DNA of 64,000 nt, taken from positions 1,860,001 through 1,924,000 of the forward strand of contig JAFKAC010000007.1 in assembly GCA_025766275.1 (NCBI GenBank), in the 5' to 3' direction. Below are positions 55,361 to 64,000 of this stretch, piece by piece; position 1 is the first letter of the stretch; each line of letters starts with the position of its first letter. Source of the DNA: Lactarius indigo. Its lineage: Eukaryota > Basidiomycota > Agaricomycetes > Russulales > Russulaceae. The position numbers were made by a program, and so were the translations under genes. The notes below the pieces were generated by a model that saw only the letters and a list, made by a program, of their open reading frames with translations, was not told the origin of the DNA and did not search any database.

Positions 55361-55664
55361 TGTTGGAGGATGGCAATCGGTAGAAGTGCGGACAAGAGTG
55401 GTATGGACACATGGACCAGAGTCGTGATGTTACATGTTACAGATTGAGTAAGAATATGACTAGATGCACAAAATGCGCAGTCGCCCATGGGCCGCGGAAT
55501 TGTCAGTACAGTGGGAAAAGGATACGTAAAAAAAAAAAGTAGCATGATTGTATGCGTCTTAGTCGAACCTGTCCGGGCGGCGGTGAGTAACCCATCTTGA
55601 GGCGACATAGAAGAGCCGACTGACCTGTACTTGGTCGATGATCGACCTCGTCAGGTACATCACA
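55361..55664 (+). mobile_element. LTR-like block 5
   Basis: It begins TGTTGGAGGATGGCAATCGG directly after the copia relic and ends AGGTACATCACA at the 3' end of BTB copy G. About 304 bp, the longest copy. TGT..ACA ends fit an LTR. Confidence 0.6.
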
Positions 55665-57306
55665 CTTTATCGCCACTTTTGCGATAGCGAATGAGGTCGC
55701 ACAATGCCCGCCCTTTGAACGACTGCAATTGTTCTCCAAGGGATTCGAATGTCATCGGGAGTTTCAAGGTGAGACGCGCTGCACTCTCCATTTCTGGAAT
55801 GAGTCCCATGCTGCTCGCGATGGCGTATGCACGGAAGGCTTCAGCCTCCACTGGCACTGGAAAAGTTCCGAGTTTGATCCCGTCACGGATATTGGATTGA
55901 ACTGATTCCATGTCATATTTCTGGCAAGCGGCGAGTAACGCGAACACCTTTTCATAAGAGCCAGGTATGACGGGGGAAACGGGGTAAAGCAATGAGATGA
56001 GGCTATTGAGCAGGTCAGCGTCCTCGGACAATTGGATTACAGGAAGGCCGTCTACAAGTTCGTCATCGGGTGGCTGGGGGAGAGAAAGCAGAGCTTTGAA
56101 GAATGGTGACGACATGGCGAGCACAGATTTGTGGACATGAAAATTGACATTGTCAGACGACCGAACTATAATATTCGCGTCGGGTATGTCCAAACACGAT
56201 GGCACGGACGGAGAATCCAAATTTCCGGAGGTTGGCTCTTCTTTCACGAGAGTCAGAGTCGAATCTGCCTGTTGATGTTTGTATTAGTCGTTGCGATGAA
56301 GGATAATCGTAGCAGTTAAATGTACCTTTTTAATCCTCTCATGAACGACAGTGGTCATGGCGTCCCAGAAGGTGAGAATGACCTGGCTGGGTATGTCCGC
56401 ACATGAACACGATTGGGAACGATAAGTCTCAGATTTGACGTGGCGTGCCCGTGCATTTTCGAACTCGGTGAGCTCGAAGAGATGAGGAGAATCCGTTATG
56501 GACCTGATGTAGCCATCAAGCCATTGCGGAAAAGAATTGTTACCAGTGCGAGGACCTGAACAACGCAGAACTTGTATATCGTGGGGTAAACCAGAGTTTC
56601 TAAACTCAAGAATTCCTGATCTGAGATCTGTCCAAACTTGCTGGTGATACTTCCAAAGCTCGTGAAGATAAGCGCCTGTCAAGCCATGGAATTCGAGCTT
56701 GTCTCCCAAACCCTCAATGGTCATTGGGAGGCGAAACGTAACTCGTGCAGCCTGAAGCGCCTCTAGACGAAGTTCGTGCTGCTGTGCAAGGAAATAAATG
56801 TGCAGTGCAGTCTCTGGGCGAAGGAACGGCGGATCTTGTCGAGCGATGGCATTTCGGATATGAATCATAGCTGAGTCCATTTGATACTCCTGAGTCACAG
56901 CTAGGAGTTCCATGATCTTCTCTGTGGTAGAAGGAAGGACGGGGGCGACGGGGAATATGAAAGTGAGGAGGCTGTAAAGGATTGCCTTGCTTACTGGTAG
57001 TTCGACTACCGGAAGCGGTTCTTGCTTTACATCGTTGGGGACATTGGAAGCGTTTAAAATGCTTTGAATGAGCCCTTGAAATACCGGGGAGCAAGTGACG
57101 AGGTAAACCCTAAGCACCCGGAAATCATGGGAGTCATAGGAGCGAAGGACGATATCTGATCCAGGGAAATCGAAGTGTGATGTCTCGAGTGATGTCTCGT
57201 CGGATGCGACCTCAATCGGTCCAGAGGTTGCAGGAGAGTGTATTTCTTTCTTTTTCTGAGTCGGTGTAGGAGGGAGGATAGGCATGGTGTTAGAATGGGG
57301 TATCAT
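55660..57306 (-). CDS. Truncated two-BTB protein, copy G
   Basis: Exons 57306-56326 and 56268-55660 join in phase 0, giving 529 residues (522 if the conserved start MPILPP at 57285 is used). The N-terminus has a small insertion (TPTQKKKEIHSPATS) and a repeated DETS/ETS segment not seen in other copies. Unit 1: DIVLRSYDSHDFRVLRVYLV, VFPVAPVLPSTTEKIMELL, CSC-type pair, TTVVHERIKK. Unit 2: NIIVRSSDNVNFHVHKSVLAM, FKGRALCDLIRYRKSGDKV, TGA at the LTR-like junction. Confidence 0.8.
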
Positions 57307-58260
57307 GATGTCGCTAACAATCCACAGTAGCTTTTACTGTAAAAGAGCCAGTACCACACAGCCGCATTCCATAGGATGAGGTAATGGTCCTGTCATGAGC
57401 CGTGTTCTGGCCACTTGTGCGCAGCAGGTGTGGGGAATCCAACAAATTACTTCACATTGATGGAACTTGGATGGCCGATGTAACATGCACGCAGCACCCG
57501 CAGTCACAAGTTCATGACGGAATCCCCTAGCATATCAAATTGACAGCAGTCAGGTGAGCCGCTCCACCGCAAAGAACTCGAAGGAAATACATACGGCGGC
57601 CTGTACGTGTTGCACAGCAGGAGTTCAGATAACTTATCAATGTCAATCAAGCGCGGGTTCTCGTGGGTCCGGTTTTTCTTCGCTATCGGCGATGGTCAGA
57701 ATCCGTCAAATTTATTTAAGCAAAAACAAAAACGGGTACGGCTACTTGTACAGATTGCTAGATATCGATACTGGACAGGCGCATCGCAGATCAGACTCAT
57801 GGGTGCTCCGAGCTTTCCATGAGTAGAAAAAGCTTAAAAGTAAAGGATCCCATAAAAATCATTAGCTACTGTATTACTGTAATATTTTGCCTAACCTTCA
57901 ATCACGCCTCACTGTACTGTAGTAAGTTAGAACTTGAAGGGGGCGAATACTGCAGTCTGCGGACTTACTGTGAAAGGCACGGTCACGTGGATGCCACAGA
58001 ACGTCGTCTGTCACTTTTTCTCTCGTACGACGCGGTTGGCGCTTCAAGCTATTTACCGAGTCTCATTTTCCACAACTTCGCTGTGGCTCTCCCTTCGAAA
58101 GGGCCGCTGCCACCATCACGGTAGATTCCACTCGCTTTAAAAAGCTGTTGGGGTTGCCTCTGAACTCTACCAGCTATTTCCTATTTCCACATGTCTCCAG
58201 TCCCTCTTCACGCTCAGCAAAAAAGGTTAGTTGGCTGTTGGTTGACCATTTACCCCAAAT
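57307..58260. other. Upstream region of copy G and right edge of the array
   Basis: 57307-57450 holds the conserved upstream blocks and 57540-57640 the CAGCAGGAGTTCAGATAACTTATCAA spacer motif. No gene is supported beyond that. Confidence 0.45.
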
Positions 58261-58727
58261 AGTCATCGGGTAGTCAACGCGACTAAAAAACGAATATTTG
58301 CAAGAATTGTGAGTTTTGGTGACTAAGGATCGACTATGAATAGCTAGGTTGAGGGGCTTTGCCGAAGTCGAGCAAAGTCGACGCATGGGCAATCTGAGTC
58401 GTCCGACGTCAATTTTAGTCATTGGGGGACAAATTCGTAGTCGTTCTTGGTCCAATCTAGGTCAACCAACAGTCACATCAAGTCGATTATGGCTAAATAC
58501 GTAGTCAATCTCAGTCACCCAAAGTCTGATTCAAGTCGTTCCCAGTTCTGAAAAGTCACATCAAGTCATTGATGTACAATCCATAGTCGGTTGCAGTTGT
58601 CATCAAGTCATTTTTCTAGTCGTTATTGGTCAAACTTAGTCATCCCGCGTACTTTTTATGCATTTCGCAGTCAAATTTTTATTCATTTAGTAGTCACGCC
58701 AGGTCGAGGGGGAGTCGTATCAAGTCG
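58261..58727 (+). repeat. AGTC-rich tract
   Basis: I count 23 AGTC tetramers on the plus strand in 467 bp, most as AAGTCR or TAGTCR. GACT occurs only three times, all before 58340. About two would be expected by chance. Spacing is irregular, so it is not a simple tandem repeat. CACATCAAGTC recurs as a longer shared unit. It lies in the 3' flank of the gene at 58858-61020. Confidence 0.75.
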
Positions 58728-58857
58728 TGTATGTACATCGGAAAGTCCAAATATTAGAAAAAAAAACCCCTCAACCGAATACGAGCGAGAGCATGCCAGG
58801 ATCAAGGGCAGTCGTAGCTGCCCGCACGCAGCAGTGTATTCGATGGGCATACGCTAG

Positions 58858-61020
58858 TCACACAGTGAGTGGCTTTGGTGGCCCTTTTTTCGCCTTGCGC
58901 TGGCAACAGTAAGTCAGAGTTGAATGCTACGGACAATGAGGATCTTACCTTCTCGATGATTTCCTTGATGGTCGACTTGGAAATGTGTGCTAACTCGGGG
59001 GACTTGACAATGGCATCGACGAGATCTGCCCAGGCTATAGTTAATATTACTGGGCTTAGAACACACAACGTACCATCCTTCCGCTTCCACTTTGGGGTGC
59101 TAAGCTTGTTGTTGCTGAACCAGGCCAGGAGCTCCGAGACTTGAAGGAGCTTGAGCGACGTGGCACTTGCTTGAGCACCCTAGAGGCGGTGGGTGGGAGA
59201 GGGTATAACTACAAACACCGACGCACCTCATCTAGCCCCACGGAAGGCTCTGTGGGTTCTGTGGTGGCGGGGGGCTGGGTGGTAGAGTCGGTTCCTGTAG
59301 GAACCTCGGGGATTTTGCTTGCAGCAACATCGGCGGGAAGAGCTGGCCGCTTGATCCTAATCACAGGCCCACACGGTGGAGGTGACATTGCAACGTCGTG
59401 ATACAAAGGAGTGGTGGGAAGTGGGACACGATTTTGAGAAGAAGTGAACACCTAAGATAGGTTAAAAAAAAACAGGGAAAGTGTATTGAATACGTACCCC
59501 ACCAGCGCCAACCCAGCAACTCTCGAGACACTCGAGAATCTTCTTGAGGTAAGCATCGCTGATGAACCCACTCGTCTTCGGCATTCCGGCGTTCGAGCAC
59601 ATTGATCTTGCTTCTTGGCATGTCTTGATGGCGGCTGCCACGAGCTTGAAGGCAGTAGCGACGCTGCCAACCTTCTCCCAACTGGTAAGCGAGGATGCTG
59701 GGCTGATACCACCCGCTGTGAACTGGTAATGCCCCCAGCCTTGGCACATGTTGTCCTCGTCAATGTCGGGTGAACACGGGTCTGCAAATTGGACACGCTC
59801 GAGGAGCGTCGCGACTTGCTCAGAAGGTTTGCCTTCCTTGAACGACGACTGCGCACTCATGGAGTAAAGAAGACAGGGGGCGTTTGTTAGGGAAGGGAAT
59901 TCAGATGTGAGGGTCGCTGTGAAGATGCAGTCAGTGGGAGCATAAGTGCAGAGCGTTTTGACTCACCAACAAGGTTGTTGACTGGGAACACAACTTCATA
60001 TCAGTATGCTGTAAGTATACACATGAGAGACACACCCGATGGATCAATGTGAAGAAGACGAAGACTCATTGGCGCAGGTTCCGCACAAGTCATCTTGGTG
60101 TGGTTGAGGAATGTGGGAGTGATCTTGCGTGCAGCAGGACATTGGTTCTCTGTGCACAAGTACCACGTCAGCGGGTTTGGACGTTGTTGAGTAGAGTACT
60201 CACGGTTTAAGGGCCCTCTAGAGCCTATAGTCTTCTGTCCAGAAACCGCTGGCACATGGTTGTCTTTGTTGCGCTTTTGGGCATGCAATGCCGAAGGTGA
60301 TTTGGGGCCAGGGCTCAACTCAAGAGCCCGCTTTGTCAGATTCATGGGCGCCACCTCCTGAATTTGTGGGACGAATGCAGTTGGTGGCTCCAGGGACAGG
60401 TTGGACTGTGGGGATGTGGCAGGCGCGGCATTCATCGCTGCCATGGCTTTCTCTTTACTTCGCCGCAAAAAGACCTGAGTAATAAAGGCGTCAGCTTTCC
60501 AATGAGCCGAGCACAAGCGAAGGAGCTTTTGCTCTGCTTCAAGGTCAAGCACAGCTCGATAATGTTCAGCTGTGAAGTATTTCTTGATGAAGGTCTTGGT
60601 CCGCGCCTTGGGGGCGCCAGCACAGGCCGAACAGGGGTCCGAGTTGACGAAATTGATGAGCTTCTGAACGATCATTTCCGCCGAGTGTCGCATGTTTGAG
60701 AGTTCAGCATTTGAGATCTTCGTACCATTTGGGCGGCGGATAGCAAGGCTCAATTTTGGTCGACTCTTGTTTTTGTCTGTGATGATATCTCCCTGCAACT
60801 TGTCGGTTTCACAATCTTCGAAGTCCCAAAGCACTGTTTTCGGAAGAAATTCTGGGCGCATGGGCGGCGGCTCCACGCTTTCCAGAAGATCCTCGATGGC
60901 CTTGTCTTTCATGACGTCGGTTTGTGTTTGTTGAGATGCAGAATCGCTCGGCCCCAATGATGATGCGCGAGAGTCTGCGCCACAAGAGTCCGCGCGGCAA
61001 GAATTTACACTGCGGGGTAC
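58858..61020 (-). CDS. Unrecognised multi-exon protein next to an LTR
   Basis: Exons join in frame as: VPRSVNSCRADSC... to GPLN, then QNQCPAARKITPTFLNHTK...LLHIDPS, then VNNLVATLTSEFP...SMSAQSSFKEGKPSEQ to LESCWVGAGG, then a proline-rich exon (SPPPCGPVIRIKRPALP), GAQASATSLKLLQVSELL...PKWKRKD, DLVDAIVKSPELAHISKST and RKAKKGPPKPLTV with TGA at 58858-58860. An intron of 54 nt with a CTGAT branch site removes the TGA that ends the ORF at 60001. Cysteines cluster (CSACAG; CPAAR...H...C) and may bind metal. Function unknown. The first recognised exon starts right where an LTR ends; the first in-frame ATG is at 60912, so the true start is open. Confidence 0.55.
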
Positions 61021-61021
61021 C

Positions 61022-61542
61022 TGTAATGTCGTCACGACGTTAGCTCGGCTTGAGCTCGAGATGACGGTAACAACTTAGTGAATAACGATCTGCTGGCTTG
61101 AAGACGCGGAGGTCCAAGCCCTTGCCTGGGTGAATACACGGAGGTACACCGGCAAGCTTATACTGTTGGAGTCACGAACGAAGTCGGACTTGCTGAAGGT
61201 AGAATGCAGAGGTGAAGAGGAGAAGAGAGAGAGAGAAACAAGTGACGATTCAAGAAGACCAAGATGGCGTATCTTGGTCTTCGCAAGACAGATTAAATAC
61301 AAGTTGAGCAGGCTTAGAAGCGCTGCTATGAGTCACAGTATAGTAGCGTCCAACGTATCGCAGAAACAACTCGAACCCTAATACTACTAGTACCAGTACT
61401 AGTGGCGTCGGTCATCAGTCAGCTATCGTACTTCATCGCCTATCGCACTACCGTATCACCGTAAGTAAGTCCACGACTAATATACCTTACCGCTGTAATC
61501 GCAACCGGTACAGTAAGGGTCCATAGTCGAAATGTAACATCA
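61022..61542 (-). mobile_element. Ty3/gypsy 3' LTR (putative)
   Basis: On the minus strand a purine run GAAGAGGGGG is followed by TGATGTTACATTTCG at 61542. The other end reads GACATTACA at 61022. About 521 bp with TG..CA ends, a TATTTAA-like box and a CT-rich run in the middle. The position directly after the gypsy ORFs fits a 3' LTR. The second LTR lies outside the window, so identity cannot be tested. Confidence 0.55.
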
Positions 61543-62642
61543 CCCCCTCTTCAGCGTGAGACCCCGACTCACCGAAAATCTCTTGCTGGCCAGTCGCGTT
61601 GTTCATCGGCGATGCGCTCCAGCGCCGTTGCCCGCTCCAGTCAGTAGATGGAGTCCCGTCTGTTGTCCTGCGCGCATTCGATCATGGCGCGGAGTTGACT
61701 GACTCAAGCGCGCAGACGGTTGAGCTCATAGCTAGCGGCGCAGAATCGCGTGACTTCCGCCATGAGCGACTCGTCGTTGATGCGGTTGAGTGCGCGGTCG
61801 GTGATGCGATCCGCCTCGAAGACAACGAGGTCCTCGTGGGGATACGTGGGGCAAAGCGCGGCCGAGACATGGGGTTCGGCGTAGAAGGGCTTACCGTACA
61901 CATGTGGCGAGCCCGGTATAACTCCTAATATGAGGGGGTCGGCCCCTCCAATGATTTGGACGTGCGATGCGTCTCTCTCTACTCCGTCGGGCCCGGTGAT
62001 GGGGTATCGAATGTAATGGGGTCGTCAGTTCGCCCGGAACCCTTCAGGCGCAATGACATGCGCGGGGTCCTCGGCGGCGGTGAATGGACGGTGATCGGTG
62101 GCACCAGGCACGCGCACACGTCCTCGATACATGGGGGAGCCGTCGGAGTGGACGAGCCAGGGTGTGACCCCGGGATTATCAGCGTCACGTTTCATTCGAA
62201 GGAAGGAATGTCTCGCCGGGTAATAATCTTCGTTGTCATGGCCAGCCTCAGCTGCCGCCATCGCTGCCGTCGCTCGTGCATCTCCCTCAGTTGGGCCGCC
62301 GCTGAGTCGAGTTGTTCCTTCTGCCACTCCGCTGCTACTCTCCTCCACCCCTCCAATTCGTACTCCATCAGCACTTGAACGCTGGTTGTTGCTCGGGAAA
62401 ACTCCGCGAACGCCGATAAGGTCGTCGCTTGGGGGGATAGCGGTGATCGGCTCATGCTCGCTGCTGTCGTTTCGGAAGATGTGGACGACTGCTCGTTCAT
62501 TGTCGGGGGTAGTTGTCGGGTCGGGGAACTGGGTGATGACATTGATCCATTCTTGCGCGGTGATGGGCCCCTCTGCTGGTGTAAGAGGTGTCCATGGCAT
62601 GAGCTGAGTGTTGGGTACTTCGGTGTCGTCGTCCTCAGCCAA
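61543..62642 (-). pseudogene. Ty3/gypsy downstream ORF, decayed
   Basis: In pieces it reads MAEDDDTEVPNTQLMPWTPL, GPITAQEWINVITQFPDP, ERAVVHIFRNDSSEHEPI. After a frame change comes ELEGWRRVAAEWQKEQLDSA with a charged helix (REMHERRQRWRQLRLAM). After a second change comes GVTPWLVHSDGSPMYRGRVR up to EDPAHVIAPEGFRAN and, further on, LCPTYPHEDLVVFEADRI. An extra ORF after the chromodomain is a plausible part of the element. At least two frameshifts make it non-functional. Confidence 0.6.
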
Positions 62643-62696
62643 GAGGGCATGGGCGTCTTCTGTGAGGGAGTCGAGGAGCTGTGCTTGTGTGACATG

Positions 62697-64000
62697 TCAC
62701 AATGGGGAGGTAGGCATATGAGTAGTGGTGGAGCGAAGGAAAAGGGGATGACTTCCTTCGACCTTCGCACTGCTCGTTTTAACCTGTTGCCTGCGCGCTT
62801 GTAGTTCCTGATACAGGCGGATTGCTTCCGGCGCAAAGACGTCGTCCTTGTCGACCCACTGATTCTCCAAATTGGAGTAGCCCTTCCATTTGATGAGGTA
62901 CTGCAGGCGCTTCTTTCTTCCGAAATGCTGAGCGTCCAGAACGGCCTCAACTTCGTATTCTTCTTCTCCATTGATAAGCTCTGGTGGCGGTCGTGTGAAA
63001 TTTTCGCCATGAAGGGTGGTTTGCTTGTATGGACTGAGAAGATCGATGTGGAATACTGGGTGGATAGTCCACTGCGTGGGAAGTTCGAGGTGATAATTAT
63101 ATGGTGACATCACCTGTATCACACGGAAGGGTCCGTGGCGTCGCGCCGCTAATTTCTCCGTAGGCTGATTGGTTCAAAGGTGCTTCCCTTCTAGCCACAC
63201 AAGGTCATTGATACGGAATTTGGGTGTATCTTTGTTGCGCACCCATGCCTCCTGGGCCTTTTTCATGAGGCGTTGGGCGTTTTCTCTTGCTTCTTTCAGC
63301 TGTGTCAGTTGCACCGTTACTTGTGGAATAGGGGAAGGCTTATCGGTCCAATCAGCTTGGGGGTGATATCCCATCAGGAGTTGGAACGGCGACTGCTTGG
63401 TGTGCTCATGGGGCCAATTGTTATGCGCGAATTCAGTGATTGGCAGATAAGAAGTCCAGTCATTTTGCCGTTCATTTACCCAGAAGCGCAGGTATTGCTC
63501 CAGCCATTGATTCGTCCGCTCGGACTGTCCATCCGTCTGCGGGTGGTATGCTGTTGATATGTTCTGCTGGACTCCTAGAATTTGGCAGACCTCCCTGGCA
63601 AACTTGGATGTAAAGCGGGGGTCGCGGTCGAGAGTGGCTGTCCCCTCGGTGGTAATCTCTTCTTTGCATGGAATAAATATTGAGGCTTTGCTACAGTCAT
63701 GGTCCGTTATGGTCAGTATACTGTCGTACCCGTTGGATAGAGGGAGCTTGGTGATAAAGTCCATTGCGACTGTATGGAATGGCATGGCTTCTAGTATTGG
63801 CGTGATGGGGTGTAGCGCAGCTCATATAGGCCTTGTGTTTACTTTGTTCCGTTGGCACTCTGCACATCCTTGTACGTATTCGTACACGTCCCTCCGTAGT
63901 CGCGGCCACCAGTAGTGTCGTTCTAGGATACGTTGGGTTCTCGCGATCCCCGGGTGGCTGTGTATTGGTAGGTCGTGATGGTCGTGTATCAGCATGCAGT
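62697..64000 (-). pseudogene. Ty3/gypsy integrase with chromodomain, decayed, cut by window edge
   Basis: Order on the minus strand: HHCC zinc motif (HPGIARTQRILERHYWWPRL...GCAECQRNK), stop TGA at 63822-63824, integrase core (AMDFITKLPLSNGYDSILTI, then DRDPRFTSKF, YHPQTDGQSERTNQWLEQY), stop TGA at 63174-63176, the conserved LAARRHGPF/VIQVMSPYNYHLELP region, and a chromodomain (EVEAVLDAQ, LQYLIKWKGYSNLENQWV) ending TTTHMPTSPL. About 20 residues are missing between EGTATL and DRDPRF. This is the layout of a chromovirus. Two stops and the deletion make this copy dead. Reverse transcriptase would lie beyond the right edge. Confidence 0.85.

Noticed and set aside
60001..60003. TGA taken as the end of a separate gene
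   Set aside because: A 54-nt intron with good donor, branch and acceptor removes it and restores frame into the next exon.
63174..63824. Repeat-induced point mutation as cause of the gypsy stops
   Set aside because: Only one of the two stops is easily explained by a C-to-T change, and a deletion is also present. General decay is enough, and composition was not measured.

Overview
This is a eukaryotic nuclear window, almost certainly from a filamentous basidiomycete. Genes are split by many short introns of about 50-70 nt with GT..AG ends and consistent phases. The gene set (F-box, DUF6534-type membrane protein, tandem BTB/POZ proteins, BOS1 SNARE, PFF1-type M28 protease) and the chromodomain Ty3/gypsy element fit Agaricomycetes. 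A Rhizoctonia/Ceratobasidium-like genome is my best guess, by inference only. There is no operon, CRISPR or prokaryotic feature, and I found no convincing tRNA or rRNA.

Layout. 0-8.2 kb: a truncated F-box gene, BOS1, a seven-TM-like DUF6534 gene and a five-exon zinc-finger gene. 9-10.1 kb: a decayed copy of that zinc-finger gene whose finger-coding part is deleted. 10.6-12.9 kb: an FAD-linked oxidase gene with a repeat-bearing 330-nt intron and an in-frame TAG. 14-16.1 kb: a full-length two-BTB protein. 17.3-29.1 kb: three head-to-tail paralogues of an unrecognised protein of roughly 750-800 residues that shares a strict C-x2-H-x3-C-x4-C motif. 29.4-34.7 kb: a PFF1-like vacuolar membrane protease and a twin-ATPase ABC protein, transcribed divergently from a 211-bp promoter with two CACGTG boxes. 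35.6-37.1 kb: a gene ending in a probable ubiquitin-like fold.

37.6-57.3 kb is the striking part. It holds five intact minus-strand two-BTB genes, one frameshifted copy, one full-length plus-strand copy and two plus-strand relics, interleaved with Ty1/copia debris. In the minus-strand copies the second BTB unit is cut at one point and fused to a recurring LTR-like sequence. In four copies the fused sequence itself supplies the TGA stop. The truncated, transposon-terminated form therefore appears to have been fixed first and then amplified. One spacer also carries a recent-looking insertion with an A12 tail and a 10-bp target-site duplication.

57.3-64 kb: a 467-bp tract with 23 AGTC motifs, a multi-exon gene of unknown function whose first recognised exon abuts an LTR, and a decayed chromodomain Ty3/gypsy element running off the right end.

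Exon joins were worked out by eye from reading frame, splice sites and family resemblance. No transcript or database search was available.
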